In this document: positions 9,703 to 18,519 of the stretch, piece after piece | Layout of the letters: each line of letters opens with the position of its first letter | Numbering within the stretch: the first letter of the stretch is position 1 | Source of the DNA: Mycosarcoma maydis | Lineage: Eukaryota > Basidiomycota > Ustilaginomycetes > Ustilaginales | Length of the DNA: 64,000 nt | Reading direction: 5' to 3' | Assembly: GCF_000328475.2 (NCBI RefSeq) | Contig: NC_026500.1 | Coordinates: forward strand, 186,001-250,000 | Program-made: the position numbers and the translations under genes | The notes under the pieces: generated by a model | The model's input: only the letters and a program-made list of their open reading frames with translations | What the model was told of the DNA's origin: nothing | The model's database searches: none

Positions 9703-11827
9703 ATGAGCACGCAAGAATCTGCAGCCAAGCGAACCAAGGTCGATGGTCAAGGTGAGTTTGCTCGAATTGCAGCGTTCAAGGCCTAGGGTGGCTAGCATGG
9801 CGGAGGTTTCTCAGCTCAGCAAGATAGGCTTTGAGAGAGTGGAGATCAAGTTTTGGATGGCTCGTGCGATTTTAACGCTCTGCGCTTCAGTCTCGAGTGG
9901 AGCAAAAGAGAAAATTGAAAAAAAAAAAACCCCCCGAAAAAGGGACCAAAGAAGAGTTTAAGGATGGGACGATGATTCACGAATGTTTTCTCGCCGTTCA
10001 CGCATCCTCCTTCTGACATTGCATAGCTGTTTTGTTGATTACCTTGACACCATGCCAGAACACATTATCACGCACAGCGGCACGTTCCATGCCGACGAAG
10101 CGCTTGCCGTCAACCTTCTCCGCAAGCTGCCTCGCTTCGCCTCTGCGCGTCTCACTCGCACGCGCGATGCGGCCACGATCGAGAGCGGCTCGATCGTCGT
10201 CGACGTAGGTGCCACCTATGACGCTGCCAACCACCGCTACGATCACCATCAACGTGGATTCGAAGAGGTGTTCGATGCCGATCACTCGACCAAGCTCTCG
10301 TCTGCCGGTCTCGTGTGGAAGCACTTTGGTCAAGAGATCATTGCTACCCACCTACAACTCGATGCTGCAGCTCAAAAGGAGGTGGTCGACTTGCTCTGGC
10401 TGAAGCTGTACGATGATTTTGTCGAGGCAATTGACGGTATCGACAATGGCATTTCGCAGTACCCTTCGGACTTGAAGCCAAAATACAAGAGCAGGACGGA
10501 CCTGAGCGCTCGGGTAGGATATCTGAACCCGAGCTGGAACGACAAGTCGGACAACGCCGAACTCGACGCTCGATTCGAAAAGGCTAGCGCCATGGCTGGC
10601 AACGAGTTCTTCGAGCGTCTCGACTATACTTTTAACGCGTGGCTGCCCGCACGACAGGTGGTGGTGGATGCGCTCAACAAGCGAAGCCACCCGCAGCTAC
10701 TGGTGTTTGACCAGTATGCCAGTTGGAAAGATCACCTGTTTGAGCTCGAGAAGAACCTCAACATTGCGCCCACGGAACGCCCCATCTACGTTGTCTATCC
10801 GGATGAGAGTGGCAAGTGGCGGGTACAAGCGGTGCCGGTCTCGGCGGAATCGTTCGTCTCGCGCAAGGCTCTGCCCGAACCGTGGAGAGGAATTCGCGAT
10901 CAGCAGCTGAGCGAGCTGACCGGGATCCCCGGATGCATCTTTGTACACCAGTCCGGATTCATCGGTGGTAACGCGACGCAGGAGGGTGCGTTGCGAATGG
11001 CCAAGGACGCATTGGCGCATACCGGCGTTGCGTTTATTCACAGTGCTCCTGTGGGTGGTGAAACGGACGGTCACAGCCACAGCCACAGTCACAACCACGA
11101 TCACGGACACACGCACGACATTATGGACCATCCGGGAAAATTCAACGATCGTGAACTGCCCAATTACGAGAACCGCAACTGGGACGAGCGAGCGTTTACG
11201 GTGGGTATTGGTGGACCGGTTGGATCTGGCAAGACGGCGCTGCTACTTTCGCTGTGTCGCAAGCTTCGTGATCGATACAACCTGGCAGTTGTGACCAACG
11301 ATATCTTTACGCGCGAAGACCAGGAGTTTCTGCGCAAGCACTCGGCGCTCTCGCCTGAATCCAAGATCCGAGCGATCGAGACCGGAGGTTGCCCGCACGC
11401 TGCGATCCGCGAAGACATTTCTGCGAACCTGGAAGCGCTTGAGCAGCTGCAGGCTGAATTCGAGACGCAACTGCTGTTCGTCGAATCCGGCGGTGACAAT
11501 CTAGCTGCGGCGTATTCGGTTGAACTTGCCGACTTTCACGTGTACGTGATTGATGTGGCTGGAGGAGACAAGGTTCCGCGCAAGGGCGGTCCGAGTATCA
11601 CGCAGAGCGACGTGCTTGTGATCAACAAGATCGATCTGGCCGAACAGGTGGGTGCCGATCTCGCTGTCATGAAGCGCGATGCCGATAGGGTCCGCGATGG
11701 CGGCCCTACGGCGTTTACTAGTGTCAAGCTGGACCAGGGCGTCGATGCGGTGGTCGACCTGATCTTGAGTGCAAGGCGCATTGCCGGTGCTGACAAGGCT
11801 GGTAAGCCTGTCACTGCACAGCAATGA
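9703..11827 (+). CDS. MYG1-UreG fusion: DHH-type metal hydrolase joined to urease nickel-insertion GTPase
   Basis: Proposed exons are 9703-9751 and 10059-11827 (intron 307 nt, GTGAGT...CCAG, phase 1), about 605 aa. Exon 1 encodes [16 protein letters not shown], a typical MYG1 opening; starting at the in-frame ATG 10052 instead is possible. Residues 17-345 are MYG1 (UPF0160): [15 protein letters not shown], the DHHQRGF metal site near residue 78, and the family C-terminus [20 protein letters not shown] His-rich linker ([16 protein letters not shown], about 355-371) leads to a complete UreG, with P-loop GGPVGSGKT (401-409), [20 protein letters not shown], and [10 protein letters not shown] as the G4 motif. 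MYG1 is a nuclear/mitochondrial 3'-5' RNA exonuclease; UreG is the GTPase that helps load nickel into urease. No stop or splice signal separates the halves, so one polypeptide is predicted. A polyA/polyC run lies in the intron. Confidence 0.9.
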
Positions 11828-12136
11828 GCAGCCACCAACATGTCGAGCATGCTTTTTTTCCATCTCGATACAACATCAAAATGCAAATAGGCGCCTTTCC
11901 TTTCTCCGTCTCTGTCTTTGTGATAGTTCTGGTGGCATGTGAGTTCTACAGTACATGTGAGGTGCAAGGGCGGGATTGTCATTGTCAAGGCTACGCGCTA
12001 CGTTACGCTTACACAATGAGTTGAGAGCGTATCCATAGTTGAGCTCATCATAACATTGTGTAAGCGCCCGGGGCGTTGTTCGGAGGTAGACACACATGCA
12101 CCATATTGCATGGCAGCGAGAACGGGTGGATTGCGA
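11828..12136. other. 3' spacer between convergent genes
   Basis: This short stretch lies between the stop codons of the MYG1-UreG gene (plus strand) and the APH-fold kinase (minus strand). I see only 3' untranslated sequence and no repeat or RNA gene. Confidence 0.5.
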
Positions 12137-13339
12137 TTAGAGCTTGGAGTTTGTGTGGCTGTGCTGATCGGCTTGGATGACGAGAAAGCAGATCTGGGCG
12201 CAGAGGGGGAACTTGCTGCCGTAGACTTTGGCCTGGGCGCTGCTGGCTTGGCCCTGGGCGTTTCTGGCTGCGATACCCTGTGCGATGACGGCTAGTCTGA
12301 ACCAAGCCCACGCCTTGGCGGCTGTCCACTTTTGGATCGGATAGCGACGGCCAGTTGCGTGGCAGTAACGTTGGATCAGGTGAGATTCGAGCGGGACAGG
12401 TGATTGGTCGGCTGTGAGACCGCCGAGTGCAAGGAGGAGCGAGCCTTGTTGACGCTCAGACTCCCAGATGTGCACGTCGTTGATGGACTCGGGACTGGTG
12501 CAGGGGATCGAGTACGGCTGCAGCAGGTTGGCTAGGTCGCTCAGCGGATGGCCGAGCGTGGAAAGCTCCCAGTCCAAGATGCCAATCACGCGCGGTTCGG
12601 TGGGGTGAAAGATGAGGTTGTCGATCTTGTAGTCTCCGTGTACGATCCCGGTTTCGTCAGCAGGCATGTTGTGCTCGAACCAGCCAAGGAACTCTTGACC
12701 GCGAGGTAAACCACCCACCTTGACCCCGGCCTGGTCTTGAACCTCGGCCTGAATCGCACTCACCTTTGCGAGCGACTTCATCTGTCGAGTGTAGAAGCCG
12801 TTGGGCTTGCCGTAATCGGCGAGGCCCACATCTGCGGGCTTGACCCTGTGCAGAGCGGCGAGCGTGTCGATGGCACTCATCCAGCATTTGCGTCTCTCGT
12901 CCTTGTTGGCGAGTTGGAGAAAGCGGTAGTCTTCAAAGATGCGACCATCGATGAACTCCATGACGTAGAATGCGGTTCCGACGATCTCTTGGTCCTCGCA
13001 GAGGCAAAACACCCTGGGCACCGGAACGCGATCGGCGGAGTTTGCAGGCAGTGCAGCCGTGTACTCGTACAGAGCTTTCAGAATGCGATACTCGCGCTCG
13101 ACCGCATGTGCGGTCGATGAGAGCAGAGATCCCGGCGGTTTCTTGCGTAGAACATACTTTGTCTGCTTGGAATCGAACAGGATGTACGTCGGGTTGGATT
13201 GGCCAAAGCTGAACTGCTTGACCGTTACAGGCGTTGCAATCGCACCGACGTTGGCTTCCAGGTACGCATTCAGTGCAGACACGTTGATCGCATGTCGTAC
13301 GTCGCCGTACTGCTGACCCACCTTGCTGTCCGGCGTCAT
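12137..13339 (-). CDS. APH-fold kinase of the ACAD10/ACAD11 type, with C-terminal SKL
   Basis: A single exon of 400 aa from the ATG at 13339. It matches the aminoglycoside phosphotransferase/choline kinase-like fold (PF01636): an N-lobe with SFGQSNPTYIL and KYVLRKKPPG (Lys for ATP), the catalytic loop IVHGDYKIDNLIFHP (about 232-246), and the metal site VIGILDWELSTLGHPLSDLA (about 250-269). This version is closest in pattern to the kinase domain fused to acyl-CoA dehydrogenase in animal ACAD10/ACAD11, where it phosphorylates 4-hydroxy fatty acids for beta-oxidation. Here it stands alone. The protein ends in SKL, the canonical type 1 peroxisome signal, consistent with peroxisomal fatty-acid breakdown. 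Substrate is inferred, not shown. It is convergent with the MYG1-UreG gene. Confidence 0.85.
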   Translation of the reverse strand: MTPDSKVGQQYGDVRHAINVSALNAYLEANVGAIATPVTVKQFSFGQSNPTYILFDSKQTKYVLRKKPPGSLLSSTAHAVEREYRILKALYEYTAALPANSADRVPVPRVFCLCEDQEIVGTAFYVMEFIDGRIFEDYRFLQLANKDERRKCWMSAIDTLAALHRVKPADVGLADYGKPNGFYTRQMKSLAKVSAIQAEVQDQAGVKVGGLPRGQEFLGWFEHNMPADETGIVHGDYKIDNLIFHPTEPRVIGILDWELSTLGHPLSDLANLLQPYSIPCTSPESINDVHIWESERQQGSLLLALGGLTADQSPVPLESHLIQRYCHATGRRYPIQKWTAAKAWAWFRLAVIAQGIAARNAQGQASSAQAKVYGSKFPLCAQICFLVIQADQHSHTNSKL

Positions 13340-14780
13340 GGCTCAACTCACGTGGATTCTCGAGAGCCGTCGAGATTGTTCACCTCGAGATTCTCTCGAT
13401 GATCTTGTCCAGTGCACTGTCGTTGCAGACGTCTACGTTACAAACGTGCATCAGTCTCGTTTATAAGCGTGTGCGGATCCAATGTGCGCGGCAGCCACGT
13501 TGCGCACACCAAGCGTCAAGTTCGCTACTCGCTTGCCCAGCTTCGCACAGGCACATGGTCTGTGCTACCATTACTCGCGACTCGTCAACAGGCTATTCCT
13601 GACCCGGCGCAACCGGATTCGGCAACACTCACGACTCATGCCTCACAGCTCCACGCCTTGTGCCGGTGGCTCTTCTCACCGCTCGTGGCTGTGACTCACG
13701 ACTCTAACTCGTGCCTCGCGCCTCGTCTTGTTAAATCCCACCTGCGCGCATATTTTCCATACCGGCCGGTCGGGTTCATGTTGATACCGGACCGACTGGT
13801 TTCGACTCGCTCAGCTTGCCTAACACACGCAAACACGCTGACGCCACCACACTCGGCGCGACGCATCAGCAAGGCGACCCGCACCAAGAGACCACTCGAA
13901 CATATTCCTACATTCATGATTCGCAAAGCGACCAACAGGCGAGAGAAGAAAGAGTACCAAATTGTGAATCCAGATTCGAGATGTCGTATAGTAGATCAGG
14001 CTGAACCTGGAAGACGCATGGCATCATTCGTGATCGTTTGCGCCACGCATCAGCCCTAGCTCAACCTGCATGTCCACGCGTGACTTGCGCCTATCTGCCG
14101 ATCCACCAACAGCATGTTCAGATCCATCCGATCAACCCCCTTGATCGCGCACCCACCAGCAGCGAGAACAGCACCACCAGCAGCGCCAAGCGCTTGGCTA
14201 CAACGCCGACATTAGCTCCCTCTTGGTACCAATGGTTTCCCCCCGAAAGTGTGCGAGATCGCGCAACCGGCGCGCGTCCGTGTGAAAAGTCATGAGTTGG
14301 TTTGGGTTTTTTTTTTCGGTTATTTTTGGTTCCCACCATGCGGAGAGTAAAACGAGTGCAGAGAAAAATGTAGCAACGCACACGCCGCCAGCAAAAGCGA
14401 GCGCACGACGATGCAGATGATGTGAGCAGAGCAAACAGAGGGTCGAAGCGTCAGTCAGATCATCCCACCGGGTCACGTGATTGAAAGGGCGTATCCGTGT
14501 TGCAGTGAGTGTACAATTACCGTGCAAAGTGACAAGACCCAAAAAGACCGCAAAAGCAAGACGGCGTCGCCAAAATAGGGGGAAGAAGAGAAGAGAGGTT
14601 GCATGCTCGCTGCTCAGTGTGCTGTTCCAAAACCAAAGCCGTTTGAACCTAGGAGGGAGGAGGGAGGAGGGAGGAGTGCAAAGCGCAAGTGTACAGATGA
14701 CCACAGGAGTCGATCCACAGCGCCGGCCCGCAGCTCCAAGAATCATGGCAAAGCGGCACAGCGTCGCGTTGATGCCTCTC
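13340..14780. other. Intergenic region rich in ACT-CACG-ACT motifs
   Basis: No gene supported. Between 13.56 and 13.72 kb there are several ACTCACGACT/ACTCGCGACT and CCTCGCGCCT variants. The region from 14.3 to 14.75 kb is purine-rich, with short GGGAGGA repeats near 14.65 kb. The open frames here, including a 182-codon one on the minus strand, have no recognisable domain and look like chance. Confidence 0.5.
13449..13460 (-). promoter_or_regulatory. TATA-like box upstream of APH-fold kinase gene
   Basis: The minus strand reads CGCTTATAAACG, about 110 bp before the kinase ATG at 13339. Confidence 0.35.
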
Positions 14781-16400
14781 TCACTGGGTGGGGAGCATGT
14801 TGTAATGTACCATGGGGAATAGGGACTGGGACATGGAAAGGAAAGGGCTCGGACGGGAATGAGAGAGACAAAGACTTACGGATGAAGAGGCGATGCTTTT
14901 GTGCGGGTTCGACGGACGCTTGAACGAGACCGAGTAGGCAGCGAGCGCCCTCAGCTTCTTGAGGTTGGCCTCAGTGTAAGGAGGGTAGCGCGAAGACATG
15001 ATGAGCTCGACCAGCTTGCCGAGCAGACCAGTCGAGGGAGCATCCAAACTGGCACGCTGGTGGCTGAACTGGTCGAACGAAGCCTTGCCGTGGTAGTTGC
15101 CGTAACCCGAGGGACCGGTGCCACCAAAGGGAAGGACGTCGACAGCAAAGTGGAGAAGCGTGTCACCCTGGACGCAAGCACCGGAGCGCGTGTTGTCAAA
15201 GAAGAAATTTTTGACCCTGTTGTCGCCGGCAAAGAGATACAGAGCTAGAGGCTGGTCGCGCGAGTTGATCAAGTCGACAGCAGCCTCGACGTCGCGGACA
15301 GGAACGATGGGAAGCAGAGGACCAAAGATCTCACCGGACATGATGGCATCGTCTGGCTTGACGTCGGCAATCACGGTGGGAGGGAGGAACTTGGTGGCTT
15401 CCTCGCCTTCACCGCCGAGCACCACCTTGCCCTTGGTACCGGAAAGCATGGCGTTGAGGCGCTTCCAGTGACCGGGGTTGATGATGCGGGCGTAGCTCTC
15501 CGAGTTGTTGACACCCCCCTGGAGCTCAGGGTAGAAGCGCTGGTAGGCCTTCTTGAGCTCCTGTACAAACTTGTCCTGCAGGTCGGGCTGGATGAGCACG
15601 TAGTCGGGGGCGATGCAGGTCTGACCGCAGTTGAACGACTTGCCCCAGAGGATTCTGTGAGCGGCGATCGAGAGGTCGGCGCTCTTGTCGACGTAGACGG
15701 GCGACTTGCCGCCGAGCTCGAGCGTGGTGGGACAGAGCCATTTTGCAGCCTTTTCGGCAATGATGCGACCGACGGTGCCGTTACCGGTGTAAAAAATGTG
15801 CTCGAAGCGCTGGTCGAGGAGAGCGGTAGTCTCTGGGATACCGCCGTTGACGACGCGGAAGCACTCAGGGTCGAGGTACTTGTTCCAGAGCTCGGCGATG
15901 AGCTTGGCAGTGTGGCTGGCGACCTCGGAAGGCTTGAGGATGACGGTGTTACCGGCAGCGATGGCACCGATCACGGGACCAATCTGTACGGTGATCGGAT
16001 AGTTCCATGCGCCGAGGACGAGGACGGTACCTTTGGGCTCGGAACGGATGGTGGCGCCGTGCATAGCCCAAGCAGCACCGGCCCAGGGCTTGGCAGGCTT
16101 TGCCCACTTGTCGATCTTTGTGACGGCCTCTACGATTTCGTTTGTGGTACCCATGAGTTCTGCAAAGATGCTCTCGAATCGGGAACGCCCGAGATCTTTT
16201 CGAAGCGACTCGACAAAGGCCTCTTGGTTGTCCTTGATCATGTAGGCGAGCTGCTTGAGCTGGTTCTTTCGGTATTCGACCGAACGCGTCTTTCCGGTGA
16301 GGAAGGCAGCACGCAGATCCGAGACAATGCTGGGGATGTCATCGATGGGGGTGTATTGCAGGCCGGCCTCGGTGGCGGCGGTAGCAGCAGCAGCGGCCAT
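14781..16400 (-). CDS. Aldehyde dehydrogenase, ALDH3 (fatty aldehyde) type
   Basis: The ATG is at 16400 (MAAAAAATAATEAG); the open frame further 5' is treated as leader. NAD(P)+-dependent oxidation of aldehydes to acids is expected. Motifs: GTVLVLGAWNYPI, GAIAAGNTVILKPSE (cofactor site), FYTGNGTVGRIIAEKAAKW, LELGGKSPVYVD with the general-base Glu, NCGQTCIAPDY with the catalytic Cys at about residue 262, and EIFGPLLPIVPV. The overall form and the short N-terminus match class 3, which acts on medium/long-chain and aromatic aldehydes. A strong donor (GTAAGT at 14879-14874) follows residue 507. A possible 96-nt intron (14784-14879) would end just before the TGA, giving a 507-aa product; without splicing the frame runs to 539 aa ending in PTQ. 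The C-terminus is therefore uncertain. Confidence 0.88.
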   Translation of the reverse strand: MAAAAATAATEAGLQYTPIDDIPSIVSDLRAAFLTGKTRSVEYRKNQLKQLAYMIKDNQEAFVESLRKDLGRSRFESIFAELMGTTNEIVEAVTKIDKWAKPAKPWAGAAWAMHGATIRSEPKGTVLVLGAWNYPITVQIGPVIGAIAAGNTVILKPSEVASHTAKLIAELWNKYLDPECFRVVNGGIPETTALLDQRFEHIFYTGNGTVGRIIAEKAAKWLCPTTLELGGKSPVYVDKSADLSIAAHRILWGKSFNCGQTCIAPDYVLIQPDLQDKFVQELKKAYQRFYPELQGGVNNSESYARIINPGHWKRLNAMLSGTKGKVVLGGEGEEATKFLPPTVIADVKPDDAIMSGEIFGPLLPIVPVRDVEAAVDLINSRDQPLALYLFAGDNRVKNFFFDNTRSGACVQGDTLLHFAVDVLPFGGTGPSGYGNYHGKASFDQFSHQRASLDAPSTGLLGKLVELIMSSRYPPYTEANLKKLRALAAYSVSFKRPSNPHKSIASSSVSLCLSHSRPSPFLSMSQSLFPMVHYNMLPTQ

Positions 16401-16717
16401 GATGGGTGATTGACGTTTCAAAGACGAGGAGACGGAGTGATGGGAATTCGTAACCAAACAGACGACGAGTCGAAGCGTTGTCGGTGAGGGCGATATGGAT
16501 GATGGTAGCAAGGCGAGGTGTGCGAACGACGTCAAAGCGAGACGAGGCTGGTGCAAGCGTGCAAGCGTGGAGGAAGGAGGTGACAGCCGATAGTGCACAG
16601 GTAGCGGATCTAGAACTGTGAATCGCAAACTGTGGTCGGGGCGAGATTGGATGCGTATAAAAATTGCCGCAAAGCGCAGGTTACCGCCGAGCCACTCACG
16701 CATGACTGCACAGTGAC

Positions 16718-16757
16718 AATCACGAATTTGACAATCACGAATTTGACAATCACGAAT
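16718..16757 (+). repeat. Three 15-bp repeats carrying AATCACGAAT
   Basis: AATCACGAAT recurs three times at an exact 15-bp spacing (16718, 16733, 16748), separated by TTGAC. The repeats lie about 320-360 bp before the ALDH start codon. Confidence 0.8.
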
Positions 16758-16856
16758 TGTTCATTCACGATACAGTCGCGACTGTGATTGATGATTGTGT
16801 GAATTTTGACACGGAAGCGGTGCTCCGCATTCACAAGTCATAGTGGCGCAGTGGAT

Positions 16857-16890
16857 GAATCACGAATCACGAATCACGAATCACGAATCA
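16857..16890 (+). repeat. Tandem AATCACG heptamer array
   Basis: Four to five head-to-tail 7-bp units of AATCACG. Same heptamer as the dispersed motif. Confidence 0.8.
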
Positions 16891-17156
16891 CCAATCTGAA
16901 TGGCGCGCCGCCTAATCACGAATTATTAGATATAAAATAGATTACGAATGTGTCATCGTAGCGCTTGAAACCGAACCGAACCAAACCAGGAATCACGAAT
17001 CTACCCAGCAAGACTCGTGACTTGAGAGAATCGCGATCGTCGATACGTTAACTTTTGTGCTTATTTAGTAATATTAATAAATGGAGAATCGTGAATATTA
17101 TGCGTCGATGCTGCAAATCAAATTCCAAAGCGAACACCATCAACCCACCGATGGCC

Positions 17157-17200
17157 GCAACTGCTACTGCAACTGCTACTGCAACTGCTACTGCAACTGT
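17157..17200 (+). repeat. 12-bp tandem repeat GCAACTGCTACT
   Basis: Three full copies and a partial copy of GCAACTGCTACT. Short open frames on both strands cross it only because 12 is a multiple of 3. Confidence 0.8.
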
Positions 17201-17580
17201 GTCTGTGCCATCCAAGGCTTGTCCAGCGGTGTGCTTGGTTTGAAGCATGTGGACAACAAGCAGATTGGTGTAAATGGTTTTTTGGATTCGAGGGTCAAGT
17301 CACGGGTTGGCCCAGTCGTGAGTCACTCTCGCTTGGACGATACTGTGACTACCCCGTTGACTCAGACTCTCGCTTCGACGTGCGGGGGAATCGTAAATAT
17401 TGACTGATTCTGATTGCAAAGGGTGCCACTTGTGAACCGCGGATCCTGCAGTAATCACCGATGCCGAATGCAGAGCACACAAATTCAAATTGCGAATACG
17501 TCCGACTCACACTTGCAGCACCATGCACGAAGGACAATTCTGTTAGAGTTGCATGTTTTGCATCGGCGATCCACTTTTGT

Positions 17581-17687
17581 GATTTACGATTTACGATTTA
17601 CGATTTACGATTTACGATTTACGATTTACGATTTACGATTTACGATTTACGATTTACGATTTACGATTTACGATTCACGATTCACTC
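17581..17687 (+). repeat. 7-bp tandem array GATTTAC/GATTCAC, about 15 copies
   Basis: About 13 head-to-tail copies of GATTTAC, followed by two GATTCAC copies, cover roughly 107 bp. The unit is a T variant of the dispersed motif (ATT-TACG-ATT). The period is constant and nothing suggests coding, CRISPR or telomere function. Confidence 0.9.
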
Positions 17688-18519
17688 GTCGGCGTTTGCT
17701 TTGCACGGTGCAATGAGGATGAGTGCTACACTGATGGCTGGTTTGGTTCAATTCGAGTTGGATTCGTGATTGATGGCACAGAGCGAAGCTTGACACGAGT
17801 CGATCGATTCACCCTTCACGATCGACGACCGACGATCCACGATTCGAGCGAGTGTGGGGCTGTTGCTGTCATTGCACCAAGCTGATAGTTGTGAGGTAAC
17901 TTGGGTGATTTGTGGTCGCGCGTTGTGCATGCCAGGCTCTCAGCTGCAGCTCTCTCAGAACATAGACGACGGTACATGGTTCACGATCAAGTGCTACCGT
18001 GGATGGGCTAACTGACTCACGACTTGTTTGACATGACGTTATACAGACACTCGTCAAGGCATGCACAGCGTGCAGCCGCCAAAAAATAATAGCAAAGTCG
18101 TCGTACAAGCCTGGACCCTGTTACGCTGGTTTCACTTTTGTTATCGTCGCCCAAGGCGCCTCTGTGCGTACATATAGATTGACTGAGCACAACCTCGGAT
18201 GGTGTGGGTCCTTTGCACCTCCAATCTCGAAATCCAATCACGAATTGTGCATCCCACGATTGCATCGCCTCCTCAGTCAGTACACCCCAACGCGCTAAAG
18301 TGGGCGCATGAGCTTTCCAACCGAGCTCGACTGGATGTATAGATGCAGAGTCCACCAGAGTCGTAGCCAAGTCCAGTTGGCGCCTTGTCTCTTCTCCACA
18401 TCCCCCTTTGCCCCCAGCTTCCTGCTAATCCACTCGCCTTTGGACCAGAACAAGCCACTTGTGCTGTCATATCTTCGCTTCCCTTTTCTCCCTTACACCT
18501 CACGAGCAACGCCGGCGAC

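Larger units (their letters stand above)
16401..18519. other. Divergent intergenic region dense in repeats
   Basis: No gene recognised between the ALDH and BTB genes. It contains a 15-bp triplicate (16718-16757), chained AATCACG units (16857-16890), a 12-bp tandem (17157-17200), a long 7-bp array (17581-17687) and single copies of AATCACGAAT and ACTCGTGACT near 17.0 kb. The open frames over the tandem arrays are artefacts of the repeat period. Confidence 0.55.

Noticed and set aside
15468..16409. 313-codon plus-strand frame opposite the aldehyde dehydrogenase
   Set aside because: Shadow of the ALDH codons; composition is the mirror image of the coding strand and no domain fits.
17055..17248. 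Ala/Thr or Ala/Val repeat peptides on both strands
   Set aside because: Produced by the 12-bp tandem repeat; no start context or neighbours support a gene.
17581..17687. CRISPR-like or telomere-like repeat array
   Set aside because: The unit is 7 bp with no spacers, and it is not a TTAGGG-type telomere repeat; the organism is a eukaryote.
18385..18519. N-terminal extension of the BTB protein
   Set aside because: Opens at TTG and has no conserved features; ATG 18520 is the first ATG that keeps the whole Ser/Thr region.
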